Origin: Maribacter ulvicola
GTDB taxonomy: Bacteria; Bacteroidota; Bacteroidia; Flavobacteriales; Flavobacteriaceae
Reading direction: 5' to 3'
Assembly: GCF_900155985.1 (NCBI RefSeq)
Contig: NZ_FTMA01000001.1
Location: 62,001-126,000 of the forward strand
Length of the DNA stretch: 64,000 nt
Positions 18,512 to 26,523 of the stretch are shown piece after piece (positions within the stretch are counted from its first letter, which is position 1; the number at the start of each line of letters is the position of its first letter). A program made the position numbers and the translations under genes. The notes under the pieces were generated by a model. That model was not told where the DNA came from and did no database searches. It worked only from the letters and a program-made list of their open reading frames with translations.

Positions 18512-20251
18512 ATGGCAGAGAAAAAAATAAGTATCCTAACCGCTTTCAAAACTATTATTTGGCCACGTAGAAAACTGGTTTTATTGGGCTTATTACTCAT
18601 TGTCATCAGCAAAGCGGCAAGTTTTGTTGCACCGGTGTCGCTACGTTACTTCTTAGATGATATTATCCCTAATAAAAATTATGACCTATTAAAAATATTG
18701 GTCGCGGTTGTAATTTTTGCGTTTTTAGTGCAGGCAGTTATGTCGTTCTTGCTCACAAAGGTATTGAGTATACAAGCGCAGTTTATGATTTCTGAACTAC
18801 GATCTCAAGTACAGAAACAAGTTCTTTCTCTTCCAATCCGTTTTTTTGACAACACTAAATCCGGCTCTTTGGTTTCTAGAATTATGAGTGATGTTGAAGG
18901 GGTGAGAAACTTAATTGGCACCGGACTCGTACAATTGGTTGGTGGTACAATTACGGCTGTGGTGTCTCTTATTTTACTATTGAGAATTAGCCCTACCATG
19001 ACACTTCTAACCTTTGTTCCTTTAATATTGTTTGCATTTATCGCTTTAAAGGCATTTAAAATCATTAGACCTGTTTTTAGAGAACGTGGTAAAATCAATG
19101 CCGAAGTAAAAGGAAGATTAACAGAAACCCTGGGCGGTATTCGTGTTATCAAAGGCTTCAACGCCGAAGAACAAGAGAGCAAGGTTTTTGAAGAAGGCGT
19201 AGATAGATTATACCAGAATGTAAAGAAAAGTTTAACGGCTACCGCATTTATGACAAGTGCCTCAACCTTTTTGTTAGGATTAGCCACTACAGGTATTATG
19301 ATGGGCTTTGGTGGATACAAAATGATGCAAGGCGAACTTACGACCGGAGAGTATTTTGAGTTTACTTTTCTTCTTGCCCTAATGGTAGCACCTATTGTAC
19401 AGATGAGCAACATAGGAAGCCAATTGACCGAAGCTTTAGCCGGTTTAGACCGTACCGAGGAGTTAATGAACAAGGTTGCAGAATCTGACGAAAAAGACAG
19501 AACCATTACGCTTTCAAATATTAAAGGTGATATGGTTTTTAATGATGTATCATTTGCCTACGAAGAAGATAAAGATGTATTACACAATATCAGTTTTGAA
19601 GCAAAATCTGGTGATGTCATTGCCCTTGTAGGTAGTTCTGGATCCGGAAAATCTACCATTGCAGGTCTAGCAGCTAGTTTCTTAAATCCCGATTCTGGAG
19701 AAATTTCTATTGATGGAACCGATTTGTCAAAAGTTGACCTTACCAGTTTTAGGCAGCATTTAGGTGTTGTACTACAAGATGATTTTCTATTTGAAGGTAC
19801 GATAAGAGAGAACATCCTTTTCCCAAGACCAGATGCTTCTGAAGAAGAATTGCAATCCGCAATCAAAGCAGCGTATGTTGATGAATTTACCGATAGATTT
19901 GAAGACGGATTAAATACCATAATTGGAGAGCGTGGCGTAAAATTATCTGGCGGTCAACGACAACGTATTGCCATTGCAAGAGCAGTGTTGGCAAATCCAA
20001 GAATATTAATTCTTGATGAAGCTACCTCTAACCTTGATACAGAAAGTGAAGCCCTAATTCAAAAGAGTTTGGCTGAACTTACAAAAGGAAGAACCACTTT
20101 TGTCATTGCACACCGCTTAAGTACCATCAGGAAAGCCAACCAAATATTAGTTATTGAAAACGGACGTATTGCCGAGCAAGGAACCCATGAAGAGCTGATT
20201 GCAAAAGAAGGCAGATATCACAATCTGTTTACGTATCAGGCTAGGATATAG
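18512..20251 (+). CDS. MsbA-like ABC exporter (fused permease and ATPase)
   Basis: The 579-residue half-transporter has six membrane segments in residues ~20-300 (type I exporter fold) and a C-terminal ATPase: Walker A GSSGSGKST near 372, Q-loop GVVLQDDFLFEGTIREN near 418, signature LSGGQRQR near 478, Walker B ILILDEATS near 500 and H-loop IAHRLST near 532. This is the arrangement of MsbA-type lipid or drug flippases that work as homodimers in the inner membrane. The substrate is unknown; a lipid A flippase role is possible but paralogues are common in this phylum. A heptamer array starts on the last base of its stop codon. Confidence 0.92.
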   Translation: MAEKKISILTAFKTIIWPRRKLVLLGLLLIVISKAASFVAPVSLRYFLDDIIPNKNYDLLKILVAVVIFAFLVQAVMSFLLTKVLSIQAQFMISELRSQVQKQVLSLPIRFFDNTKSGSLVSRIMSDVEGVRNLIGTGLVQLVGGTITAVVSLILLLRISPTMTLLTFVPLILFAFIALKAFKIIRPVFRERGKINAEVKGRLTETLGGIRVIKGFNAEEQESKVFEEGVDRLYQNVKKSLTATAFMTSASTFLLGLATTGIMMGFGGYKMMQGELTTGEYFEFTFLLALMVAPIVQMSNIGSQLTEALAGLDRTEELMNKVAESDEKDRTITLSNIKGDMVFNDVSFAYEEDKDVLHNISFEAKSGDVIALVGSSGSGKSTIAGLAASFLNPDSGEISIDGTDLSKVDLTSFRQHLGVVLQDDFLFEGTIRENILFPRPDASEEELQSAIKAAYVDEFTDRFEDGLNTIIGERGVKLSGGQRQRIAIARAVLANPRILILDEATSNLDTESEALIQKSLAELTKGRTTFVIAHRLSTIRKANQILVIENGRIAEQGTHEELIAKEGRYHNLFTYQARI

Positions 20252-20291
20252 GTTGGTTGTTGGTTGTTGGTTGTTGGTTGTTGGTTGTTGG
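20251..20291 (+). repeat. Tandem heptamer array, unit GGTTGTT x5
   Basis: Five exact copies of GGTTGTT follow a partial GGTT and begin on the last base of the stop codon of the ABC exporter. There are no spacers, so it is not CRISPR. A sister array with unit GTTGTTA follows the amidase stop at 25717. Confidence 0.95.
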
Positions 20292-20517
20292 AAAATAAAA
20301 AATATGCCAATTCGAATGAATTTTCGAAGTATTTGAAAATTTGTATCGAGAACCCTCGCTAGTATCCAAACGATATTTAATTCTACACTGTCGCTCAGCA
20401 GGTAAACAAAAAACTATTTGGCTAGTTAGAGCACAGTCGAAAAACCTAGGAACACAAATTCAACAGATTGCTTCGTCCGTCTCGATTACATCTCGTTTTC
20501 TCGCAATGACCAGACTC
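20292..20517. repeat. Intergenic remnant region with dispersed-repeat pieces
   Basis: I see no gene between the exporter and the ferredoxin. Around 20385-20440 are pieces (GTCGCTCAGCAGG, CACAGTCGAAAAACC) resembling the common Bacteroidota dispersed repeat containing CTGAGCGGAGTCGAAG. A better-preserved element is listed separately at 20464. Confidence 0.4.
20464..20510 (-). repeat. GTCATTGCGAG...GAAGCAATCTG dispersed palindromic element
   Basis: On the minus strand the 47-bp element begins GTCATTGCGAG and ends GAAGCAATCTG. These are the two ends of a widespread bacterial intergenic repeat of unknown function. It lies 8 nt beyond the end of the ferredoxin gene. Confidence 0.7.
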
Positions 20518-20850
20518 TTATAATTCCTCTGGGGCTAACGCTACTTCTAATCCCTCCATATCTTCTGAGATATGTAATTGACAGCCTAAACGTGAGTTAT
20601 CTTTTACATTAAAAGCCTCGGACAACATGGCTTCTTCATCGTCACTCATTTCTGGCAGTTCAGTATCTGACAACACATAACATTGACAAGAAGCGCACAT
20701 AGCCATACCTCCACAAATACCAATTGTACCTTCTGGAGCAAGTTCATAAGAACGTACTACTTCCATTAAGTTCATATTCATATCTGTTGGTGCGTCTATT
20801 TCGTGTAACACTCCGTCGCGGTCAGTAATTTTTATTTTGATATCAGTCAT
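20518..20850 (-). CDS. [2Fe-2S] ferredoxin, adrenodoxin/ISC type
   Basis: The 110-residue protein has the C-x5-C-x2-C...C cluster pattern of vertebrate/ISC-type ferredoxins: C46, C52, C55 and C90 (GICGGMAMCASC, then RLGC); C57 is extra. It would pass electrons from the nearby TrxR-like ferredoxin reductase to cluster assembly or other oxidoreductases. It lies in a minus-strand group with mrp, nifU-like and the reductase, although a decayed S23 gene now separates it from the reductase. Its 5' leader consists of six copies of an 8-bp repeat ending 8 nt before the ATG, so leader length may vary. Confidence 0.93.
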   Translation of the reverse strand: MTDIKIKITDRDGVLHEIDAPTDMNMNLMEVVRSYELAPEGTIGICGGMAMCASCQCYVLSDTELPEMSDDEEAMLSEAFNVKDNSRLGCQLHISEDMEGLEVALAPEEL

Positions 20851-20858
20851 AAATCATT

Positions 20859-20906
20859 GGGTTAGTGGGTTAGTGGGTTAGTGGGTTAGTGGGTTAGTGG
20901 GTTAGT
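20859..20906 (+). repeat. Tandem octamer array GGGTTAGT x6 in the ferredoxin leader
   Basis: Six perfect copies (48 bp) end 8 nt upstream of the minus-strand ferredoxin ATG and lie 8 nt past the end of the S23 pseudogene. Homogeneous units of this length are prone to slippage. Confidence 0.95.
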
Positions 20907-20914
20907 GAAAAATA

Positions 20915-21262
20915 TTATTTCATTGATTTAATAAAGGCATATAACATTTTTGACACTTGATTAGTTTTATTTATTAATTCTGATGCCAATTCTTTTTAAA
21001 CATATTATAAACTTTGCGCAAGATAAAACATGGATCTTAGTTCACTATTAGAAGCTAAAGAAAAGTATAAAAAACGTTTGAAATCTGCATTGGAACTTCT
21101 TTCGAATCCTTCTGCTATATTGTTGGAGATAGATACTGATGCCCTAGTAATTTGTTCACGAAAACCAAAGTCTTTTGAATCTCTAAATTGTTTATAAATA
21201 AGAACAGCTAAATCCTGAGATTTCTGCCAAACCTTTAAGTCTTCAAATCGTTGTATAGTCAT
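20915..21262 (-). pseudogene. Four-helix-bundle protein (S23/23S rRNA IVS family), broken by two in-frame TAA codons
   Basis: The start MTIQRFEDLKVWQKSQDLAV and the middle ASVSISNNIAEGFERSS are unmistakable S23 four-helix-bundle motifs. The open frame stops after 85 residues (...FYLAQSL), shorter than the usual ~115-120. Reading on in the same frame through TAA (21005-21007), Y, V and a second TAA (20996-20998) restores the family's last helix (KELASELINKTNQVSKML, then FIKSMK) and a final TAA at 20915-20917. The full length would be about 115 residues. Two nonsense changes without a frameshift indicate decay. The gene is flanked by simple repeats on both sides, which suggests that it arrived as a small cassette (inference). 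Confidence 0.85.
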
Positions 21263-21303
21263 CTTACTAATTCACTATTTCACCAACAAACCAATTCACT
21301 ACT
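21263..21303. repeat. Degenerate TTAGTGAA-type repeats before the S23 pseudogene
   Basis: On the minus strand this stretch reads as decayed copies of GTAGTGAATT/GGTGAAATAGTG. The same pattern recurs at 26524-26570, where it precedes the broken ABC ATPase in inverted orientation. Confidence 0.55.
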
Positions 21304-22362
21304 TTACTCAATCTTCTTCACCACCGCCTTAGGCGCTTCCTTTTTTGTTCCGTCAAAACCGTTCACACCACCTACTGTGGTATATTTCATTACGTATTTT
21401 TTATCAGGATGAATTTTTTGAAAGGCACTTTGGCACATTAGCGTTGCTTCGTGAAAACCACAAAGGATCAGTTTTAATTTACCAGGATAAGTATTTACAT
21501 CGCCTATGGCATAAATACCAGGTATGTTTGTTTGGTAGTCAAACGTATCTACTTTTATAGCATTTTTTTCAATCTCCAATCCCCAGTCACCAATTGGACC
21601 AAGTTTAGGCGATAGTCCAAATAAAGGGATGAAATTATCAACCTCTAAGACTTGTTCTTCCTTTGCGTCAGAGATTTTTCTGATCAATACAGATTCTAGT
21701 GTATCATCTCCATTTAAGGCTATAATTTCTGCGGGGGTAATTAGATTTAGCTTCCCTTGATTCTTTAATTCTTGAACTTTTTCAACCGAGTCTAAAGCTC
21801 CCCTGAACTCATTTCTTCTATGTACCAAAGTTACTTGAGATGCTACATCTGCCAAAAAGATACTCCAATCTAGGGCAGAATCTCCACCACCAGCAATAAC
21901 CACTTTTTTATCGCGATATACTTCTGGATCTTTGATCATGTAAGCAATACCGTTATCTTCAAATTTTTTCAAATTATCCAACAATGGTTTTCTTGGCTCA
22001 AAACTACCCAATCCGCCAGCTATGGCAACTACTGGTGCATGGTGTTCCGTTCCTTTATTTGTTGTTACTATAAAAGTACCATCATCTAATTTTTTAATGG
22101 TCTCTGCACGTTCGCCTAAAGTAAAACCTGGTTGAAAAGATTTGATTTGCTCCATGAGATTATCTACCAAATCGCCCGCCAATACTTCTGGAAAACCAGG
22201 AATATCATAAATGGGTTTTTTAGGGTAGATTTCTGAACACTGCCCCCCAGCTTGTGGTAAAGCGTCTATTAGGTGGCATTTAAGTTTTAGGAGTCCGGCT
22301 TCAAAAACGGCAAAAAGACCTGTTGGTCCCGCGCCAATTATTAATATATCGGTTTTAATCAT
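21304..22362 (-). CDS. TrxR-like ferredoxin-NAD(P)+ reductase
   Basis: The ~352-residue flavoprotein has FAD-binding GAGPTGLFAVFEAG near the start, GGQCSEIYPKKPIYDIPGFP near residue 40, a second nucleotide-binding site VVIAGGGDSALDW near 155 and the C-terminal GDVNTYPGK flavin motif near 285. It lacks the CxxC of thioredoxin reductases, which matches the TrxR-like ferredoxin/flavodoxin reductases of Firmicutes and Bacteroidota. ATG 22362 (MIKTDILIIG) puts the FAD motif at the usual distance; an upstream ATG exists at 22380. It probably reduces the neighbouring 2Fe-2S ferredoxin. Confidence 0.9.
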   Translation of the reverse strand: MIKTDILIIGAGPTGLFAVFEAGLLKLKCHLIDALPQAGGQCSEIYPKKPIYDIPGFPEVLAGDLVDNLMEQIKSFQPGFTLGERAETIKKLDDGTFIVTTNKGTEHHAPVVAIAGGLGSFEPRKPLLDNLKKFEDNGIAYMIKDPEVYRDKKVVIAGGGDSALDWSIFLADVASQVTLVHRRNEFRGALDSVEKVQELKNQGKLNLITPAEIIALNGDDTLESVLIRKISDAKEEQVLEVDNFIPLFGLSPKLGPIGDWGLEIEKNAIKVDTFDYQTNIPGIYAIGDVNTYPGKLKLILCGFHEATLMCQSAFQKIHPDKKYVMKYTTVGGVNGFDGTKKEAPKAVVKKIE

Positions 22363-22434
22363 TACTGAAATTCTTTGCAATTTCCTTCAAAATTATCAAT
22401 CTATCGTTTCAAATATCATGACAATTATCAGGCT

Positions 22435-22674
22435 TTATCCTTCTATATTAATTACATTTTGAATTTGTGGAGCGTACTTTTTAATCGTCATTTCAACACC
22501 ACTTTTTAAGGTCATTTGATTGACACTGCAACCTACACACGCCCCTTCTAAGCGCACCGTTACAGATTCATCTTCAATAGAAATAAGACTGATATCTCCA
22601 CCATCGCTCTGTAAGAAAGGTCTAATTTCTTCCAATGCTTTTTCCACATTTACTTTTAGCTCTGTTGCAGTCAT
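22435..22674 (-). CDS. NifU C-terminal-domain scaffold protein (Nfu type)
   Basis: The 79-residue protein consists only of the Nfu domain. It has SDGGDISLISIEDESVTV and the cluster-binding CVGC at C46 and C49, followed by VNQMTLKSGVE. Nfu proteins carry a [4Fe-4S] cluster between monomers and deliver it to target enzymes. It starts 2 nt after mrp, whose product is also a cluster carrier ATPase, so the two are cotranscribed and likely act together. Confidence 0.93.
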   Translation of the reverse strand: MTATELKVNVEKALEEIRPFLQSDGGDISLISIEDESVTVRLEGACVGCSVNQMTLKSGVEMTIKKYAPQIQNVINIEG

Positions 22675-22676
22675 AT

Positions 22677-23819
22677 CTATTTTTTATTAACCGGCGAACA
22701 ACCCGCCATTGTTGTAATCTTTATTGCTTCTGTAGGTGGCATTGTTTTGTTTCTAGCGACTACCTCACTCACAACCTCTTTTGTCAATTCTTCAAATGCC
22801 TTTTCAACAAGGGTTTCTGTTTGTAGTGCCGCCGGTCTACCTACATCACCAGCTTCACGTATACTTTGCACCAATGGCATTTCTCCAAGGAAAGGTACAT
22901 TTAAATCTTCTGCCAAATTCTTAGCCCCATTCTTACCAAAAATATGGTATTTATTATCAGGTAATTCTGCCGGTGTAAAGTATGCCATATTCTCAATGAT
23001 ACCTAAAACAGGTACATTTATAGAATCTTGTTGAAACATGGCAACTCCTTTTCTAGCATCTGCCAAAGCAATTTCTTGCGGCGTACTTACCACAACAGCT
23101 CCTGTTATAGGCAATGATTGCATAATACTTAAATGAATATCTCCAGTACCCGGCGGTAAATCGATCAACATAAAATCCAACTCGCCCCAGTGTGCATCAA
23201 AAATCATTTGGTTCAATGCTTTAGATGCCATTGGTCCTCTCCATATTACCGCCTGATCACGTTGGGTAAAAAAGCCTATAGACAATAATTTTACACCATA
23301 ACTCTCTACTGGTTTCATTTTAGACTTGCCCTCAATATTTACCGCTAACGGTTTCTCATTGGCAACATCAAACATAATAGGCATTGATGGCCCATAAATA
23401 TCTGCATCTAAAAGTCCGACTTTAAAGCCCATTTTAGCCAAGGTCACCGCAAGGTTTGCAGTTACCGTAGATTTACCAACACCACCTTTACCAGAGGCTA
23501 CAGCTATAATATTGGTAATACCAGGAATAGGTTTCCCCTTTATCTCATTTGTCTTAGGCTTAGCCGCAGGGGCGTCTACCTTAATATTTATTTTAATCTT
23601 CGCTTTTTCGTAAACTTCTTTGTGGATGATTTTTAAAATCTCTACTTCTGTCTTTTTACGTGCTTGTAAACTTGGATTGGTAATGGTAATATCTACCTCT
23701 ACCTCATCACCAAAAATTTGAATATTGGTAACGGCACCACTTTCTACCATGTTCTTACCTTCACCAGGTACGGTAATATGTTCCAATGCCTTTAAAACGT
23801 CCTTCTTATCTATTTTCAT
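22677..23819 (-). CDS. mrp: Mrp/ApbC (NBP35-type) iron-sulfur carrier ATPase
   Basis: The 380-residue protein has an N-terminal MIP18/DUF59 domain (residues ~1-95) and a MinD-like ATPase with the deviant Walker A GKGGVGKST at 110-118, LLDADIYGPSMP near 137, and IDLPPGTGD (Walker B region) near 218. The C-terminal tail MAGCSPVNKK has one Cys. Mrp proteins bind and transfer Fe-S clusters. The gene starts a minus-strand set with nifU-like, ferredoxin reductase and ferredoxin. A TATCTTTG box lies 43 nt upstream, and a small palindrome occupies the leader between them. Confidence 0.95.
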   Translation of the reverse strand: MKIDKKDVLKALEHITVPGEGKNMVESGAVTNIQIFGDEVEVDITITNPSLQARKKTEVEILKIIHKEVYEKAKIKINIKVDAPAAKPKTNEIKGKPIPGITNIIAVASGKGGVGKSTVTANLAVTLAKMGFKVGLLDADIYGPSMPIMFDVANEKPLAVNIEGKSKMKPVESYGVKLLSIGFFTQRDQAVIWRGPMASKALNQMIFDAHWGELDFMLIDLPPGTGDIHLSIMQSLPITGAVVVSTPQEIALADARKGVAMFQQDSINVPVLGIIENMAYFTPAELPDNKYHIFGKNGAKNLAEDLNVPFLGEMPLVQSIREAGDVGRPAALQTETLVEKAFEELTKEVVSEVVARNKTMPPTEAIKITTMAGCSPVNKK

Positions 23820-23837
23820 TATATAAATTCATTCTAA

Positions 23838-23860
23838 ACCTGCTTGTTGGCAGGTAGGTT
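23838..23860. repeat. REP-like palindrome (CCTGCTTGTTGGCAGG core) in the mrp leader
   Basis: ACCTGC-TTGTTG-GCAGGT forms a short hairpin. It resembles the Bacteroidota dispersed repeat with CCTGCCTGCCGACAGGCAGG. It lies between the candidate -7 box and the mrp ATG. Confidence 0.55.
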
Positions 23861-23861
23861 A

Positions 23862-23869
23862 CAAAGATA
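23862..23869 (-). promoter_or_regulatory. Candidate -7 box (TATCTTTG) of the mrp operon
   Basis: This is a perfect TAnnTTTG match on the minus strand, 43 nt before the mrp ATG. It predicts a leader that contains the REP-like palindrome. Confidence 0.45.
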
Positions 23870-24033
23870 ATCCTTAGTTGTTAGAATATGAAGCTAGCGT
23901 ATTGAAAATGAATATGCCATTATAAGGAGAACTTCTTATTAACAGACATTTAATTCTAAGGTATTTATGAAATCTAGGTAAAAAGAAACTATCTAAAAGC
24001 CGTAAATTAGAATCTACTTTTAAAATCTAACTC

Positions 24034-25710
24034 ATGTACCAACCCATTAAAAATACACTGTCACTCTTCATTTTTAGTCTCTTTGCATGGCTCATCATTA
24101 CATCTTGCTCTAGTTCTAAAAATGAATTTTCTAAAAAAGATGTAAAACGTTCACAGAAACTAATAGGTTTAAATTTTGATAAAAAATACATTGACACACT
24201 TTACCCATATTTAAAAAGAAATAAAGAGGGATTTGATTCCTTACGAAAATATACGTTGGACAATGATGTAATTCCTGCGGTTCGGTTTGATCCTTTGCCG
24301 TTGAACTTCTCACAAAAAGCACAAACAGGATTCCCAATATGGGAAATTCCGGATGATGTACAGCTACCAAATAAAAAATCCGATCTTGCTTTTTACGCTA
24401 TACCTCAGCTTGCATCGCTCATCAAAAACAAAAAAATAAGTGCTCTAGAATTGACCGAGTTCTTCATTGATCGATTAAAAAAATACAATCCTGTTTTACA
24501 ATGTACTATTACCATCACCGAAGAAATGGCGTTGGAACATGCTAAAAAAATGGATGCTGAACTAGCTGCAGGAAACTACCGCGGAATTCTACATGGGATT
24601 CCTTACGGAGTAAAAGACCTAATGGCAGTGGAAGGCTACAAAACGACCTGGGGCGCCGAACCTTACCGTGACCAGCAAATTGACAAAACCGCTAGTGTGG
24701 TCCAAAAATTACAGGATGCAGGCGGAGTGTTAGTAGCAAAATTAGTTTCTGGTTCTTTGGCCCGTGGTGATGTTTGGTTTGATGGAAAAACTAAAAACCC
24801 TTGGGACACCAAACAAGGTGCTACGGGTTCATCTGCCGGTTCTGGATCGGCAACCGCTGCAGGATTAGTGCCTTTTGCTTTGGGTACAGAAACACTTGGC
24901 TCTATTACTTCCCCTAGTACAAGAAATGGAATTACAGGTTTACGACCCACATACGGTAGAATTAGTAGACACGGCGTAATGAGCCTAAGTTGGTCTATGG
25001 ATAAAGTGGGACCTATGGCGAGAAGTGCCGAAGATTGTGCTATTGTATACAGCGTAATTACCGGTAAGGACCCAAAAGACGGAATGACCACTGATTACCC
25101 TGATGGATTTGACCCTACTAAAGATTATAAAACGTTACGTATTGGGTATTTGAAAAAGGATATTGATAAAGACACTTCTTTAAGTAAAGAAAATCTTGAA
25201 AAAGCCTTGAAAACTTTCAGGGGAATGGGACTTACCCTGAATGAAGTGGAACTCCCAAAAGATGTTCCCTACAACAGTTTTGATGTGATACTAAGAGCAG
25301 AAGCGGGAGCATTTTTTGATGATATGGTTCGCGCAGAAGAAGTGGATAAAATGGTAGAACAAGACCAACGATCTCGTGCAAACTCTTTGCGACAAGCTCG
25401 TTTTATACCTGCCGTTGAGTATATACAAGCGAACCGCCACCGACAAGTGCTTATCGAGAAAATGCAGATGATAATGAAAAACTACGATGTACTCATTTCT
25501 CCGACTTTTGGCAACAGACAATTGATTATTACAAACTTGACGGGGCATCCGGTAATTGCTATACCCACAGGGTTAGATAAAAAGAAACACCCTACAAGTA
25601 TTACCCTAGTTGGTAATCTGTACGATGAAGCAAGTATTCTTTTATTAGCAAAGGCTTTTCAAGATCAAACAGAATTTGATGAAATGCACCCTAAAGGGTA
25701 TACGGATTAG
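24034..25710 (+). CDS. Amidase-signature (GatA-like) lipoprotein
   Basis: The 558-residue protein has a lipoprotein signal (Cys25 in ITSC). The amidase-signature Ser-cisSer-Lys triad is visible: K194 in YGVKDL, the Ser pair 266/267 in GSSAGS, and Ser290 in TETLGSITSP. The usual GGSIRxPA is changed to LGSITSPS, which is common in the secreted amidase subgroup. It is not a GatA subunit, because it has a signal peptide, about 100 extra N-terminal residues and no gatB/gatC neighbours. It probably hydrolyses amides in the periplasm; the substrate is unknown. A heptamer array follows its stop. Confidence 0.9.
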   Translation: MYQPIKNTLSLFIFSLFAWLIITSCSSSKNEFSKKDVKRSQKLIGLNFDKKYIDTLYPYLKRNKEGFDSLRKYTLDNDVIPAVRFDPLPLNFSQKAQTGFPIWEIPDDVQLPNKKSDLAFYAIPQLASLIKNKKISALELTEFFIDRLKKYNPVLQCTITITEEMALEHAKKMDAELAAGNYRGILHGIPYGVKDLMAVEGYKTTWGAEPYRDQQIDKTASVVQKLQDAGGVLVAKLVSGSLARGDVWFDGKTKNPWDTKQGATGSSAGSGSATAAGLVPFALGTETLGSITSPSTRNGITGLRPTYGRISRHGVMSLSWSMDKVGPMARSAEDCAIVYSVITGKDPKDGMTTDYPDGFDPTKDYKTLRIGYLKKDIDKDTSLSKENLEKALKTFRGMGLTLNEVELPKDVPYNSFDVILRAEAGAFFDDMVRAEEVDKMVEQDQRSRANSLRQARFIPAVEYIQANRHRQVLIEKMQMIMKNYDVLISPTFGNRQLIITNLTGHPVIAIPTGLDKKKHPTSITLVGNLYDEASILLLAKAFQDQTEFDEMHPKGYTD

Positions 25711-25716
25711 TAGTTG

Positions 25717-25758
25717 GTTGTTGGTTGTTAGTTGTTAGTTGTTAGTTGTTAGTTGTTA
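25717..25758 (+). repeat. Tandem heptamer array, unit GTTGTTA x5 plus a GTTGTTG variant
   Basis: Five perfect GTTGTTA units (25724-25758) are preceded by one GTTGTTG. The array starts 6 nt after the amidase stop codon and has the same strand sense as the GGTTGTT array at 20251. Confidence 0.95.
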
Positions 25759-25797
25759 GAATACTATAATTTTTAATTAAGTCGGAAATTATTTATT

Positions 25798-25843
25798 TGA
25801 CGATTTATCCTAATTTTTAAAAAAAAATTAGGATAAATCGTCA
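25798..25843. terminator. Bidirectional terminator: 21-bp perfect stem
   Basis: Arms 25798-25818 and 25823-25843 are perfectly complementary around a 4-nt A loop, with A/T runs next to the loop. It lies between the convergent amidase and broken ATPase genes, as expected for a shared terminator. The stem is unusually long. Confidence 0.75.
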
Positions 25844-25851
25844 TTTCAAGA

Positions 25852-26517
25852 CTAAATCTTTCTGCCGTCTAGTAGGTTGATGGTTCTTGAACCATACGCA
25901 GCATTTTTTTCTGAGTGCGTTACTTGAATGATGGTTACACCTTCTTCTTCATTTAGCTTCTTAAACAGCTGCATAATTTCTTCGCTTTGTTGAGAGTTCA
26001 GATTTCCGGTTGGTTCATCTGCTAGAATTAATTTGGGCTTACCTATCAGTGCACGGGCAACACCTACCAATTGTTGTTGACCTCCACTTAATTGTGTGGG
26101 AAATAAATCTTTTTTACCTACAATATTGAATCTATCTAACATATCGGCAACCAATGCATTTCTTTCTGAGCTTTTAATCTTTTTGTATAACAAAGGCATT
26201 TCTTAGTTTTCTTCTACCGTTAAATCATCTAATAAATGATACGATTGAAAAACAAAACCTATATACTCTTTATACAGATTAGAGCGGTGTTTTTCTTTTA
26301 AGGTATGTACCGATTCGCTCAAGAAATCATACTCCCCTTCATCAAACGTATCTAGCATTCCTATTACATTCAATAATGTAGATTTTCCCGAACCTGACGG
26401 CCCCATAATAGATATGAACTCGCCTTCTTGCACTTCTAGGTTTATATCCTTCAACAAGAAAACACGTTGACCGCCTTGTTGTACCCATTTGAAAATATTT
26501 CTTAATTGTAATAACAT
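25852..26517 (-). pseudogene. LolD/MacB-like ABC ATPase broken by one in-frame TAA
   Basis: Two pieces lie in one frame: 26203-26517 (Walker A GPSGSGKST, Q-loop FVFQSYHLLDDLTVEEN) and 25852-26199 (signature LSGGQQQ, Walker B LILADEPT, H-loop VTHS). They are separated only by TAA at 26203-26205, then GAA-ATG. Intact relatives read EN-x-E-x-P-L at this point, as in the intact copy at 41716 (YENVELPL), so one substitution such as TTA to TAA explains the break. Past the signature the usual QQQRVAIARA is QQQLVGVARA, a further sign of relaxed selection. Full length would be 221 residues, normal for the family. It ends the permease array. Confidence 0.85.
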
Positions 26518-26523
26518 CTCTTT

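Noticed and set aside
20859-20906. Repeat array as a possible CRISPR
   Set aside because: Units are 8 bp, directly adjacent and without spacers, and no cas genes are present.
25798-25843. Long inverted repeat as an insertion-sequence end or MITE
   Set aside because: It sits exactly between two convergent genes, has no target-site duplication that I can see and no partner end; a terminator explains it.
20996-26205. In-frame TAA codons in two genes as evidence of stop-codon recoding
   Set aside because: All other genes end normally at TAA and read as full-length families. One broken gene has an additional change in a conserved motif, and the other sits in a repeat-rich decaying segment, so loss of function is simpler.
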